NCBI RefSeq assembly: GCF_012395815.1 | Contig: NZ_JAAZQQ010000003.1 | Span: 124,001-188,000, forward strand | DNA length: 64,000 nt | Direction of reading: 5' to 3' | From: Roseicyclus persicicus | Lineage (GTDB): Bacteria > Pseudomonadota > Alphaproteobacteria > Rhodobacterales > Rhodobacteraceae | In this document: positions 18,811-27,425 of the stretch, one piece after another | Numbering within the stretch: the stretch's first letter is position 1 | How the letters are laid out: each line of letters begins with the position of its first letter | Position numbers and translations under genes: made by a program | The notes under the pieces: generated by a model | The model's database searches: none | The model's input: the letters and a program-made list of their open reading frames with translations, nothing else | Told to the model about the DNA's origin: nothing

Positions 18811-19578
18811 ATGACCGACACGGCGCCGATCCCCGTCTACCAGCTGCGTGGCTACGCCATCGCCCTCGACAGTGACGTGGCAGAGCGCTTCGGCGCGAAG
18901 ACCGGCCCGTTCAACCAGACCGTCAAGCGCAACCTCGACCGGTTCTCCGAGGAGTTCGCGTTTCAGCTGACGCCCGAAGAATGGAGCAACTTGAGGTCAC
19001 AGATCGTGATTCCAAGTGGCCATGGCGGGCGGCGGACGCTTCCTTGGGCCTTCACCGAGCATGGTGTCGTGATGGTGGCGACCCTTCTGCGCACCGAGGC
19101 CGCGATTGCCGCCTCGCGCATCATCGTGCAGAGCTTCGTCGCCTCGCGTCGTGCGGCGGGCCTGCTCGATGAGCCGGGGCGCACCCTCCCCCGACCGGTG
19201 CCGGAGACAGGCGGCCCACTGGCCGGCCGGATCGACGGCATGATCGCCCGCATCCTCGACACCATCGCCAATGACGAGGAAGGCACCACCGTCCGCGAGG
19301 AGAGCCGGGCGCTGAACTCCCGCAGCCTCGGCGCGATCCGCGCGCATCTGGATGCGAAGGGCATCGAGAACGACCGGACCGTCGCCGAGATCCGGAAACT
19401 GATGGCCGAGATCGAAACCATCGACGCCGACGTGGTCTCGAAAACGATCGAGGCCGATCACCGCCGCCTTGCGTTGCTGGCAAAGCAGCTCCAGCTGGTG
19501 ATCGGCCTCCAGGCCTATCTCGACCGGGGTGAGGTGGAGGCCTTTCTCGGCCTCCTCCGCGACCTGTCCGGCAACTGA
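18811..19578 (+). CDS. ORF6N-domain DNA-binding protein
   Basis: A 255-aa protein. Residues about 8-95 are an ORF6N domain (YQLRGYAIALDSDVAERFGAKTGPFNQTVKRNLDRFSEEFAFQLT, then RTLPWAFTEHGVVMVATLL), a KilA-N-like DNA-binding module typical of phage antirepressors and mobile elements. The C-terminal half is helical and charged (EIRKLMAEIETIDADVVSKTIEADHRRLALLAKQLQLVIGLQAYL), likely for oligomerisation. No phage genes surround it, so it is a domesticated or stranded gene. ATG 18811 is chosen; a TTG at 18805 is possible. Its regulatory targets are unknown. Confidence 0.85.
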   Translation: MTDTAPIPVYQLRGYAIALDSDVAERFGAKTGPFNQTVKRNLDRFSEEFAFQLTPEEWSNLRSQIVIPSGHGGRRTLPWAFTEHGVVMVATLLRTEAAIAASRIIVQSFVASRRAAGLLDEPGRTLPRPVPETGGPLAGRIDGMIARILDTIANDEEGTTVREESRALNSRSLGAIRAHLDAKGIENDRTVAEIRKLMAEIETIDADVVSKTIEADHRRLALLAKQLQLVIGLQAYLDRGEVEAFLGLLRDLSGN

Positions 19579-19582
19579 CGCC

Positions 19583-20071
19583 TCAGATCTGCTCCAGCAG
19601 CGTCTCGCCCGCCGACAGTTCGCACTGGCCCGGGCCTTCCTCGACGTTGATCACCTTGACCACGCCGTCCTCGGCATAGAGCGCGTAGCGGCGCGAGCGG
19701 TCGTAGAAGCCGGCGCCCGCGGCGGTCCAGTTCAGGCCGATCGCCTTGGTGAACTCGGCGCCCGCGTCGCCCAGCATGGTGATGCCGGCCTCGGCCGCGC
19801 CGGTGTCCTTGCCCCAGGCGGCCATCACGAAGGGATCGTTGACCGAGACGCAGATGACCTCGTCCACGCCCTTGGCGTCGAACTGCGCCTTGGTGCGGAT
19901 GAAGCTCGGCACGTGGGCGGCGGTGCAGGTGCGCGTGTAGGCGCCCGGCAGCCCGAAGATCACCACCTTGCGGCCCTTGACCTTGTCGGCCATCTTCACG
20001 GCCTCGGGCCCGTTCGCACCGAAGATCAGGAGCGTCGCATCGGGCAGCGTGTCGCCGGCGGAAATGGTCAT
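19583..20071 (-). CDS. Peroxiredoxin (Prx5/redoxin family)
   Basis: A 162-aa cytoplasmic peroxiredoxin. The peroxidatic cysteine is in the signature PGAYTRTCTAAHVPSF near residue 48, with the helper Thr and distal Arg present as in Prx5-type enzymes. CVSVNDPFVMAAWGKD and FTKAIGLNWTAAGAGFYDRSRRYALY are further family landmarks. It reduces peroxides with a thioredoxin- or glutaredoxin-type donor. A frame extends upstream, but ATG 20071 with GGGAGACC before it gives the conserved start MTISAGDTLPDATL. Convergent to the ORF6N gene. Confidence 0.9.
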   Translation of the reverse strand: MTISAGDTLPDATLLIFGANGPEAVKMADKVKGRKVVIFGLPGAYTRTCTAAHVPSFIRTKAQFDAKGVDEVICVSVNDPFVMAAWGKDTGAAEAGITMLGDAGAEFTKAIGLNWTAAGAGFYDRSRRYALYAEDGVVKVINVEEGPGQCELSAGETLLEQI

Positions 20072-20156
20072 CTGTGGGGGTCTCCCTCGCTTGTGAATCC
20101 GTTTCGACGGCATATAGGCTGACGGCCACAGGCAGCCAACGCGAAAAGGTGGGGCA

Positions 20157-21365
20157 ATGGACAGGATCGTGGTGGTGGGCGCCGGCCAGGCCGGGGCGTC
20201 CTGCGTGGCGAAACTGCGGGCCGAGGGCTTTGCCGGGGCCATCACCCTGATCGGCGAGGAAGCCGCGCCGCCCTACCAGCGCCCGCCCCTGTCCAAGGCC
20301 TACCTGCTGGGCGAGATGGCGCTGGAGCGGCTCTACCTGCGGCCCGAAAGCTACTACGCGGACAACGCCATCGACCTGCGCCTGGACACCCGCGTCGCGG
20401 CCATCGACCGCGCCGGCAAGACGGTGACGGCGGGCGGGCAGACCCTGCTCTACGACGCGCTGGTGCTGGCCACGGGGTCGGTGCCGCGGCGGCTGCCGGC
20501 CTCGGTCGGGGGCGACCTGCGGGGCGTCCATGTCGTCCGCACGCTCCGCGACGTGGACGCGATGGAGCCGGGGATGCAACCCGGCCGCCGCGCGCTGATC
20601 GTGGGGGGCGGCTACATCGGGCTCGAGGCCGCCGCCGTCGCCCGCAAGCGCGGCATGGAGGTCACGCTGATCGAGATGGCCGACCGCATCCTGAGCCGCG
20701 TCGCCTGCCCCGAGACCTCGGACTGGTTCCGCGCGCTGCACCGCGGCCACGGCGTGGAGATCCGCGAGGGGGTGGGCCTGACCTGCCTTGTCGGTGTCGA
20801 CGGGCGGGTCACCGGCGCGATCTTCTCGGACGCGACCGAGCACCCCTTCGACATGGTCATCGTCGGCATCGGCATCGCGCCCGCGACCGCGCTGGCCGAG
20901 GCCGCGGGGCTGGACATCGAGAACGGCGTCAAGGTGGACGCGCAGGGCCGCACCAGCGACCCGGCGATCTGGGCCGCGGGGGATTGCGCGAGCTTTCCCT
21001 ACAAGGGCGGGCGCATCCGGCTGGAAAGCGTGCCGAACGCCATCGACCAGGCCGAGGCGGTGGCGCGCAACATCCTCGGGGCGGGCGAGGAGTACGTCGC
21101 GCAGCCGTGGTTCTGGTCGGACCAGTATGACGTCAAGCTGCAGATCGCGGGGCTGAACGCGGGCTACGACCACGTCGTCGTCCGCGACGGCGGCGCGGCG
21201 CGGTCGCACTGGTACTACCGGGGCGACACGCTGCTGGCCGTCGACGCCATGAACGACCCGCGCGGCTACATGATCGGCAAGCGCCTGATCGAGGCCGGCC
21301 GGTCGCCCGCGCCCGAGGTGGTGGGTGACGCGGGGCAGGACCTGAAACCGCTGCTGAAGGGCTGA
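20157..21365 (+). CDS. FAD-dependent NAD(P)H:ferredoxin reductase-like protein
   Basis: A 402-aa two-dinucleotide-fold flavoprotein. The FAD motif VVVGAGQAGASCVAKL is at the N-terminus, followed by YQRPPLSKAYLLGE, typical of rhodocoxin/putidaredoxin reductase-type enzymes. The NAD motif IVGGGYIGLEAAAVA is near residue 150 and the FAD-ribityl motif WAAGDCASFP near 275. These reduce [2Fe-2S] ferredoxins serving P450s or dioxygenases; no partner ferredoxin is adjacent. The gene is followed 3 bp later by rsmD and may be co-transcribed. Confidence 0.88.
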   Translation: MDRIVVVGAGQAGASCVAKLRAEGFAGAITLIGEEAAPPYQRPPLSKAYLLGEMALERLYLRPESYYADNAIDLRLDTRVAAIDRAGKTVTAGGQTLLYDALVLATGSVPRRLPASVGGDLRGVHVVRTLRDVDAMEPGMQPGRRALIVGGGYIGLEAAAVARKRGMEVTLIEMADRILSRVACPETSDWFRALHRGHGVEIREGVGLTCLVGVDGRVTGAIFSDATEHPFDMVIVGIGIAPATALAEAAGLDIENGVKVDAQGRTSDPAIWAAGDCASFPYKGGRIRLESVPNAIDQAEAVARNILGAGEEYVAQPWFWSDQYDVKLQIAGLNAGYDHVVVRDGGAARSHWYYRGDTLLAVDAMNDPRGYMIGKRLIEAGRSPAPEVVGDAGQDLKPLLKG

Positions 21366-21368
21366 GCC

Positions 21369-21935
21369 ATGCGGATCGTCGCGGGGCGGCTGAGGGGCAA
21401 GAAACTGGCCGAGGTCGGCGCGGGCGACGCCCCCGCGCATCTGCGCCCGACCACCGACCGGGTGCGCGAGAGCCTGTTCAACCTGCTGACCAACGGCAAG
21501 CACGGCGACCCGGTCACGGGGGCGCGGGTGCTCGACCTTTTCGCCGGGACGGGCGCGCTTGGGCTCGAGGCACTCAGCCGGGGGGCGGCGCATGTCACCT
21601 TCGTCGATGACGGAACGGCGGCGCGGGCGCTCCTGCGCGAGAACATCGGCCTCTGTTCCGCGCAGGGCGTGACCAAGGTGTTCCGCCGGGACGCCACCGA
21701 CCTCGGGCCGGTCAAAGGCGCGGGCTTCGACCTCGTGTTCCTCGACCCGCCCTACGGGCAGGGGCTGGGGGAACGCGCGCTCGCCTCGGCGCTGGCCGGC
21801 GGCTGGATCGCGCCCGGCGCGCTGGTCGTCTGGGAGGAAAACGCCCCGCCCCTGCCGCCGCCGGGCCTGACGCTCCTCGACCAGCGCAGCTATGGCGGCA
21901 CCGTGCTGACCCTGCTCAGAAAGGATGCCCCGTGA
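21369..21935 (+). CDS. rsmD: 16S rRNA (guanine(966)-N(2))-methyltransferase
   Basis: A 188-aa SAM-dependent methyltransferase. It starts MRIVAGRLRGKKL and has RPTTDRVRESLFNLL, the RsmD substrate-binding segment. The SAM motif LDLFAGTGALGLEALSRGA is near residue 55 and the catalytic motif FLDPPYG near residue 125. It methylates G966 of 16S rRNA during 30S assembly. It overlaps the following HAD gene by 4 bp. Confidence 0.93.
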   Translation: MRIVAGRLRGKKLAEVGAGDAPAHLRPTTDRVRESLFNLLTNGKHGDPVTGARVLDLFAGTGALGLEALSRGAAHVTFVDDGTAARALLRENIGLCSAQGVTKVFRRDATDLGPVKGAGFDLVFLDPPYGQGLGERALASALAGGWIAPGALVVWEENAPPLPPPGLTLLDQRSYGGTVLTLLRKDAP

Positions 21936-22597
21936 CCCGGCCAAGCCTTGTCATCTTCGACTGCGACGGGGTGCTGGTGGACAGCGAGACCGTGTCGAAC
22001 CGCGTGCTGGCCGACAACCTCGCGCGGCACGGGCTGCGCCTGTCGCTGGCCGACACCATGGCGACCTTCATCGGCCGGAGCATGGTGGGCGTCCGCGACA
22101 CCGCGCTGGACATGGGCGCCGAGCTGCCCGGCGACTGGATCGACCTGATCTACGCCGAGACCTACGCCGCCCTGCGCGCGGGTGTCGAGGTGATCGCGGG
22201 CATTCCCGCCTTGCTCGACCGGCTGGACGCGACCGGCATCCCCTACTGCGTCGCCTCGAACGGCAGCGCCGAGAAGATGGACATCACGCTGGGGCAGACG
22301 GGGCTGGCGCCGCGCTTTGACGGGCGGCGCTGGTCGGCGCACGAGCTGGGCGTGGCCAAGCCCGACCCCGGCCTGTTCTTCCACGCCGCCGCCGCCGAGG
22401 GCGTGGCGCCGCCCGGCTGCGTGGTGGTGGAGGACAGCGCCAGCGGCGCCGAGGCCGCCCACCGCGCCGGGATGCGCTGCCTCGGCTACGTGCCCGAGGG
22501 ACACCCCGACCGGCTGAGCGCCTGGGGGGCGACGGTCATCCGGCGGATGGATGCCGTCGCCGCCCACATTGGCCTCGGGCCCGATCAGTCGGTGTAG
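21932..22597 (+). CDS. HAD-superfamily phosphatase/phosphomutase
   Basis: A 221-aa haloacid dehalogenase-like hydrolase. Motif I DCDGVLVDSE (nucleophile Asp) is at residues 9-18, motif II is VASNGS (near residue 108), motif III the lysine in GVAKPDPGLF, and motif IV VVEDSASG. A helical cap lies between motifs I and II, as in beta-phosphoglucomutase and phosphoglycolate phosphatase-like enzymes. The substrate is not identifiable. The GTG start overlaps rsmD (GTGA). The 3' end overlaps the convergent TRAP gene by 13 bp. Confidence 0.88.
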   Translation: MTRPSLVIFDCDGVLVDSETVSNRVLADNLARHGLRLSLADTMATFIGRSMVGVRDTALDMGAELPGDWIDLIYAETYAALRAGVEVIAGIPALLDRLDATGIPYCVASNGSAEKMDITLGQTGLAPRFDGRRWSAHELGVAKPDPGLFFHAAAAEGVAPPGCVVVEDSASGAEAAHRAGMRCLGYVPEGHPDRLSAWGATVIRRMDAVAAHIGLGPDQSV

Positions 22598-23643
22598 GGC
22601 CCCGGCGCGCTGCCGGTTTCCGCGTCCACCGCCGCCCGCGCGGCGGCCACCAGCGCCGCCCCGTCGAGGCCGCGCGCCGTGACCTCGGCGATCCAGTCGG
22701 CGATGACCGCATCGCCCAGCGCGACGATCTCGGCGGTCAGCTCGGGCGACATCTCGGCGATGGTGTTGCCCGATTCCTCCATGGCCAGCCGGCCCTCGGC
22801 GTCGCCGATGTCATGGGCGCGGCCCGCCCAAGCCGAGGCCATCAGCCCCGAATTGGCGTCGATCACCGCGCGCAGGTCGGGGGCCAGCCCCTCGTAGACG
22901 GCCCGGTTCATCGCCCAGAGGAAGTAGAGGTTGTAGAGCGAACGGTCGCCCGCCACGTCGGTGTGGCTTTCCACCAGCTCGTCCAGCCGCAGCGACGGCG
23001 CCTGTTCCCAGGTGATCACGCCGCCGTCGACCACGCCCCGCGACAGCGCCTCGGGGAAGGCCGGCACCGGCATCCCCACCGGCGTCGCCCCGAGCCGCTC
23101 CAGCAGCAGCGTCGCCGCCCGCGAGGGGCCGCGCAGGCGCAGCCCGTCGAAATCCGACAGGGTCTCGATCGGCGGGCCCTGCAGGTGGACAAGGCCGCGC
23201 CCGTGCATGTGCACCGCGATCAGGTGGACGTCGGCGAAGTCGTCCATCAGCCAGTCCTGCGTGAAGGCCCAGGCGGCGCGGCTCGCCTCCTCGGCCGACT
23301 TGGTGGTCATGAAGGGCAGTTCCAGCGCCTCGGCCTCGGGGAAGCGGCCCGGCTGGTAGCCGGGGATGACCCAGCCGCCGTCGATCACGCCGTCGCGGAT
23401 CAGGTCATACTGGTCGGGCGCGGCCCCGCCGAGCTGCATGAAGGGGTAGATTTCGACCCGAATCCGCCCGTTCGACTGGGTTTCGATGGCTTCGGCCCAG
23501 GGCTGCATGAAATGGGTGGGGTTGGCGCTGGCCGGCGAGACGAAGTGCTGGAAACGCAGCGTCACCTCGGGCTCTTGCGCCGGCACGGGGCCGGCAAGCG
23601 TCAGGCCCGCGAGGGCGGCGGTCAGGGTCCGGGCGAGTTTCAT
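22585..23643 (-). CDS. TRAP transporter solute-binding protein (DctP family)
   Basis: A 352-aa periplasmic binding protein. A Sec signal peptide (residues 1-22, ending GPVPAQ) precedes the mature protein VTLRFQHFVSPASANPTHFMQPWAEAIE. The DctP landmarks LRLRGPSRAATLLLERLGATPVGMPVPAFPEALSRGVVDGGV and YFLWAMNRAVYEGL are present. It delivers a carboxylate-type ligand to a DctQM permease, but no permease genes are adjacent, so it may work with one elsewhere or be orphaned. A ribosome-binding site (AAAAGGAGGG on the minus strand) precedes the ATG. Confidence 0.88.
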   Translation of the reverse strand: MKLARTLTAALAGLTLAGPVPAQEPEVTLRFQHFVSPASANPTHFMQPWAEAIETQSNGRIRVEIYPFMQLGGAAPDQYDLIRDGVIDGGWVIPGYQPGRFPEAEALELPFMTTKSAEEASRAAWAFTQDWLMDDFADVHLIAVHMHGRGLVHLQGPPIETLSDFDGLRLRGPSRAATLLLERLGATPVGMPVPAFPEALSRGVVDGGVITWEQAPSLRLDELVESHTDVAGDRSLYNLYFLWAMNRAVYEGLAPDLRAVIDANSGLMASAWAGRAHDIGDAEGRLAMEESGNTIAEMSPELTAEIVALGDAVIADWIAEVTARGLDGAALVAAARAAVDAETGSAPGPYTD

Positions 23644-23869
23644 GGGTGCCCCTCCTTTTCTGGTCGGGTCAGGGTGCCGCTGCGTAAGGCAGCGGGACGA
23701 TGGATGTAAGGGGACGCTCTGACGCGGCCAAGGGCGGGGCTGCGGGGAATATCTTGTGGATGTTCCCTTGACCCACCCCCGATCTGGCGTGCGGGCCTTG
23801 TTAACCCGACCTCAACATGGAACAGTCAGAAAAAACGAGCGACCCAACGACAGCACAGGCGAGCCCCCC

Positions 23870-25912
23870 ATGCAGGACGCGCAGGCGCAGCTATCCTCCG
23901 TTTTCGGATTCTCGGCCTTCCGCCCCGGCCAGGCCGAGATCGTGGAGGCGGTGGCGGCGGGCCGGAACGTGCTGGCGATCATGCCGACGGGCGGGGGCAA
24001 GTCGCTGTGCTTCCAGCTGCCCGCGCTGATGCGGCCCGGCGTGACCGTCGTCATCTCTCCCCTCATCGCGCTGATGCGCGACCAGGTGCGCGGGCTCACC
24101 GAGGCCGGCGTGGTCGCGGGCGCGCTGACCTCCGGCAACACGCCGGAAGAGACCGAGGCGGTCTGGGCGGCGCTGGAGGACGGCACGCTCAAGCTTCTCT
24201 ACATCGCGCCGGAGCGGCTGGCCTCCTCGGGCACGGAACGGATGCTGCGGCGCGCGGGCGTGTCCCTGATCGCCGTGGACGAGGCCCATTGCGTCAGCCA
24301 GTGGGGCCATGATTTCCGCCCCGACTACCTGCGCATCGGCGAGTTGCGCCGCGCGCTCGACGTGCCGCTGGCGGCCTTCACCGCGACCGCCGATGCCGAG
24401 ACGCGGGAGGAGATCGTCCAGCGCCTGTTCGACGGACAGCCCCCCGAGACCTTCCTGCGCGGCTTCGACCGGCCGAACCTTGCCCTCGCCTTCGAGGTCA
24501 AGACCAACCCGCGGAACCAGATCCTGTCCTTCGCCGCGGCGCGCAAGGGGCAGTCGGGGATCGTCTATTGCGGCACCCGCGCCAAGACCGAGACGCTGGC
24601 GCAGGCGCTGCGCGAGGCGGGGCACACGGCCTGCCACTACCACGGCGGCATGGAGGCCGAGGACCGCCGGGTGGTCGAGACCCGCTTTTCCACCGAGGAC
24701 GGGCTGATCGTGGTGGCGACCATCGCCTTCGGCATGGGCGTCGACAAGCCCGACATCCGCTGGGTCGCGCACGCCGACCTGCCCAAGTCGATCGAGGGCT
24801 ACTACCAGGAAATCGGCCGCGCGGGGCGCGACGGGGCGCCCGCCGACACCATGACGCTCTACGGCCCCGACGACATCCGGTTCCGCCGGAGCCAGATCGA
24901 CGAGGGCCTCGCCCCGCCCGAGCGCAAGGCGGCCGATCACGCGCGGCTGAACGCGCTGCTGGGTCTGGCCGAGGCGCTGGGCTGCCGGCGGCAGGTCTTG
25001 CTGGGCTATTTCGGGGAAACGGCCGAGCCCTGCGGCAACTGCGACCTCTGCGCCAGCCCGCCCGACCTGTTCGATGCCACCACGCCGGTGCGCAAGGCGC
25101 TGTCGGCGATCCTGCGCACGGGCGAATGGTTCGGCGCGGGGCACCTGATCGACATCCTGATGGGCACCGACACCGACAAGATCCGCGAGCGCGGCCATGA
25201 CCGGCTGCCGACCTTCGGCGTCGGCACCGAGTTCGACAAGCGCGGCTGGCAGGCCGTGTTCCGGCAGATGGCGGCCCATGACCTCGTGCGCCCCGACCCG
25301 GCCCGCCATGGCGCCCTGCGCATGACCGAGGCGGCGCGGCCCATCCTGCGCGGCGAGGCGGGCATCACGCTGCGGCACGACACGATCAAGGCCGCGCCGC
25401 GCAAGCCGCAGGTCAAGATGCTGGTCGCCGAGGAGGATGCGCCGCTCCTGTCCGCGCTCAAGGCCAAGCGCCGCGCGCTGGCCGAGGCGGCGCGGGTGCC
25501 GGCCTATGTCATCTTCACCGACCGGACGCTGATCGAGATGGCCGAGACGCGGCCCGCGACGCTGGACCAGATGGCCCGCGTCAACGGCGTCGGCGCGTCC
25601 AAGCTGGAGAAATACGGCGCGGCCTTCCTGTCGGTCATCACCGGCGAGACGCCCGCGGGGCTGCACCCGGCGCGGCGGAAACTGGCCGGGCGCGACGCGG
25701 GTGCGCTCTACGACCGGCTGCTGGCCGTGCAGGCGGAACTGGCCCGCGGCGAGACCGGGACGGACAAGCCGATGACCTGCTCGTCCTCGCAGCTGGCGAA
25801 GCTGGCCGAGGCGAAACCGGCCGATCTGGGCGCGCTCACGCGGCTGTTGGGGGAACGTCACGCCGAACGCTTCGGCGACGCCTTCCTCGAGGTGCTGCGC
25901 GAGGCCGGTTAA
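23870..25912 (+). CDS. recQ: ATP-dependent DNA helicase RecQ
   Basis: A 680-aa superfamily 2 helicase. Motifs in order: FRPGQAEIVEAV (Q motif), Walker A MPTGGGKSLCFQLPAL near residue 42, DEAHCVSQWGHDFRPDY near 140, FTATAD, GIVYCGTR, and QEIGRAGRDGAPA. The RQC zinc-binding cysteines include CGNCDLC near residue 385, and a C-terminal HRDC domain (TDRTLIEMAETRPATLDQMARVNGVGASKLEKYG) is present. It unwinds recombination and stalled-fork intermediates. The frame is open to 23756, but ATG 23870 matches the RecQ N-terminus. Convergent with tspO, 4-bp overlap. It marks the left border of the PGC. Confidence 0.95.
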   Translation: MQDAQAQLSSVFGFSAFRPGQAEIVEAVAAGRNVLAIMPTGGGKSLCFQLPALMRPGVTVVISPLIALMRDQVRGLTEAGVVAGALTSGNTPEETEAVWAALEDGTLKLLYIAPERLASSGTERMLRRAGVSLIAVDEAHCVSQWGHDFRPDYLRIGELRRALDVPLAAFTATADAETREEIVQRLFDGQPPETFLRGFDRPNLALAFEVKTNPRNQILSFAAARKGQSGIVYCGTRAKTETLAQALREAGHTACHYHGGMEAEDRRVVETRFSTEDGLIVVATIAFGMGVDKPDIRWVAHADLPKSIEGYYQEIGRAGRDGAPADTMTLYGPDDIRFRRSQIDEGLAPPERKAADHARLNALLGLAEALGCRRQVLLGYFGETAEPCGNCDLCASPPDLFDATTPVRKALSAILRTGEWFGAGHLIDILMGTDTDKIRERGHDRLPTFGVGTEFDKRGWQAVFRQMAAHDLVRPDPARHGALRMTEAARPILRGEAGITLRHDTIKAAPRKPQVKMLVAEEDAPLLSALKAKRRALAEAARVPAYVIFTDRTLIEMAETRPATLDQMARVNGVGASKLEKYGAAFLSVITGETPAGLHPARRKLAGRDAGALYDRLLAVQAELARGETGTDKPMTCSSSQLAKLAEAKPADLGALTRLLGERHAERFGDAFLEVLREAG

Positions 25913-26382
25913 CCCGTGGCCTGCGCGGCCTCGTTGGGATTTCGCGCCCAGACGCTGGCGTTCAGGGCGCCCGCGATCGTGACCCAGATCAGGTAGGGCA
26001 CGAACAGCGCCCCGGCGATCCAGTCCAGCTGCCAGAAGCTGACCATCGTGCCCGCGACCGCGATCCAGAGGCCGAGCATGATGACGAAGGCCGCGCGGAT
26101 GCGGTGCAGGCCGAAGAACACCGGCGTCCAGAGCGTGTTGAAGGCGATCTGCATCGCCCAGAAGGCCATGCCGTAGGCGCTCCCCTCCAGGGGCGCGACG
26201 CGGGCGGCGGCCACGGCGGAGGACAGGTAGAGCACCGTCCAGGTCACCGGGAACACCCAGTCGGGCGGCGTCCAGCCGGGTTTCGACAGGCCGCGATACC
26301 ACGCGCCCGGCATGAACATCGAGCCGGTCGTGGCAGCCGCGCCGCAGGCGGCCAGAAAGATGGCGAACAATCCCCAGTCCAT
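25909..26382 (-). CDS. tspO: Tryptophan-rich sensory protein TspO
   Basis: A 157-aa membrane protein with five predicted helices and many tryptophans. Family landmarks are WYRGLSKPGWTPPDWVFPVTWTVLYL, FWAMQIAFNTLWTPVFFGLHR and WQLDWIAGALFVPYLIWVTIAGALN. In Rhodobacter, TspO is an outer-membrane tetrapyrrole-binding protein that down-regulates pigment genes in response to oxygen. It is the last gene of crtI-crtB-tspO (17 bp after crtB), the usual PGC position. Confidence 0.93.
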   Translation of the reverse strand: MDWGLFAIFLAACGAAATTGSMFMPGAWYRGLSKPGWTPPDWVFPVTWTVLYLSSAVAAARVAPLEGSAYGMAFWAMQIAFNTLWTPVFFGLHRIRAAFVIMLGLWIAVAGTMVSFWQLDWIAGALFVPYLIWVTIAGALNASVWARNPNEAAQATG

Positions 26383-26399
26383 GGGGATCAGATAGGGCG

Positions 26400-27425
26400 T
26401 CAGGCGGTCCGCGCCAAGCGCGCATCGCCGCGGTCGCGCGCCTCGAGCTGGGTCAGGACCGACAGCACGTTCTCGCCCCAGCCGGTCTTGGCCGCGTCGG
26501 GATGCGCCGCGGCCTCGACGAGGAAAGCCACCTCTTCCAGGGGTTTCGCGTAGATCACCGCGCTTTGCGGAAAGGCCGTGACCACCCCCGCCCGGATCAC
26601 CGACCAGCCGAGGAGGCGCATCTTCTGCCCCCGCGTGGTGAAGGCGCGGCGGGTCACGCTGTCATGCCCGTTCCGCGCCAGCTGCCGGCCGATGGCGTCG
26701 TAGCAGTGCCGCGCGGCGAAGATGCCGGGGCGGGCGGCCAGCGGCAGCGCCTTGATCCCCGCCTCGGACCGGAGATAGAGCCGGTCGGCCTCGGCCAGCA
26801 GGCGGCGGACCATGCGGCGGATCTGCGGCGAGGGTTTCGGGTCGGCGAGGAAGGCGGCGGGGTCGATCCCGGCCTCCTCCAGCCAGTCGGTGGGCAGGTA
26901 GAGCCGCCCGGCGCGCGCATCCTCGCCCACGTCGCGCGCGATGTTGGTCAGCTGCATGGCGACGCCGAGGTCGCAGGCCCGGGCCAGCGCCCGCGGGTCG
27001 CGCACCCGCATCAGAACGCACATCATCGCCCCCACCGCCGAGGCGACGCGGGCGGAATAGCCGCGCAGGTCGGACAGGGTGGCGTAGCGCCGCTCCATCC
27101 CGTCCCAGGCGAGCCCCTCGAGCAGCGCCTCGGGCAGTTCCCGGGGCATGTCGTAGGTCTCGACCAGCCCGGCAAAGGCGCGGTCGGCCGGCGCGTTCCG
27201 GGGGCGACCCGAATAGGCCAGATCGAGCCTGTCGCGGAGCGCGAGGACGGCCGCCACCTTGTTCTCGCCGAAGTCGACCTCGTCGTCGGCCACCCGGCAG
27301 AAGGCATAGAGCGCCAGCGCCGCGTCGCGGATGTCGGCGGGCAGGAGGCGGGACGCCGCGTGGAAGGAATACGACCCCTCGCGGATCGCGTCCCGGCACC
27401 ATGCGAGATCGGCGTCCTGCATCAT
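26400..27425 (-). CDS. crtB: Phytoene synthase
   Basis: A 341-aa squalene/phytoene synthase family enzyme joining two geranylgeranyl diphosphates to phytoene. The two Asp-rich Mg2+-diphosphate motifs are FCRVADDEVD near residue 42 and NIARDVGEDARAGRLYLPTDWLEEAG near residue 160. The start is one of two adjacent ATGs (MMQDADLAWCRDAI), overlapping the crtI stop by 4 bp. It supplies the first committed carotenoid intermediate to CrtI. Confidence 0.95.
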   Translation of the reverse strand: MMQDADLAWCRDAIREGSYSFHAASRLLPADIRDAALALYAFCRVADDEVDFGENKVAAVLALRDRLDLAYSGRPRNAPADRAFAGLVETYDMPRELPEALLEGLAWDGMERRYATLSDLRGYSARVASAVGAMMCVLMRVRDPRALARACDLGVAMQLTNIARDVGEDARAGRLYLPTDWLEEAGIDPAAFLADPKPSPQIRRMVRRLLAEADRLYLRSEAGIKALPLAARPGIFAARHCYDAIGRQLARNGHDSVTRRAFTTRGQKMRLLGWSVIRAGVVTAFPQSAVIYAKPLEEVAFLVEAAAHPDAAKTGWGENVLSVLTQLEARDRGDARLARTA

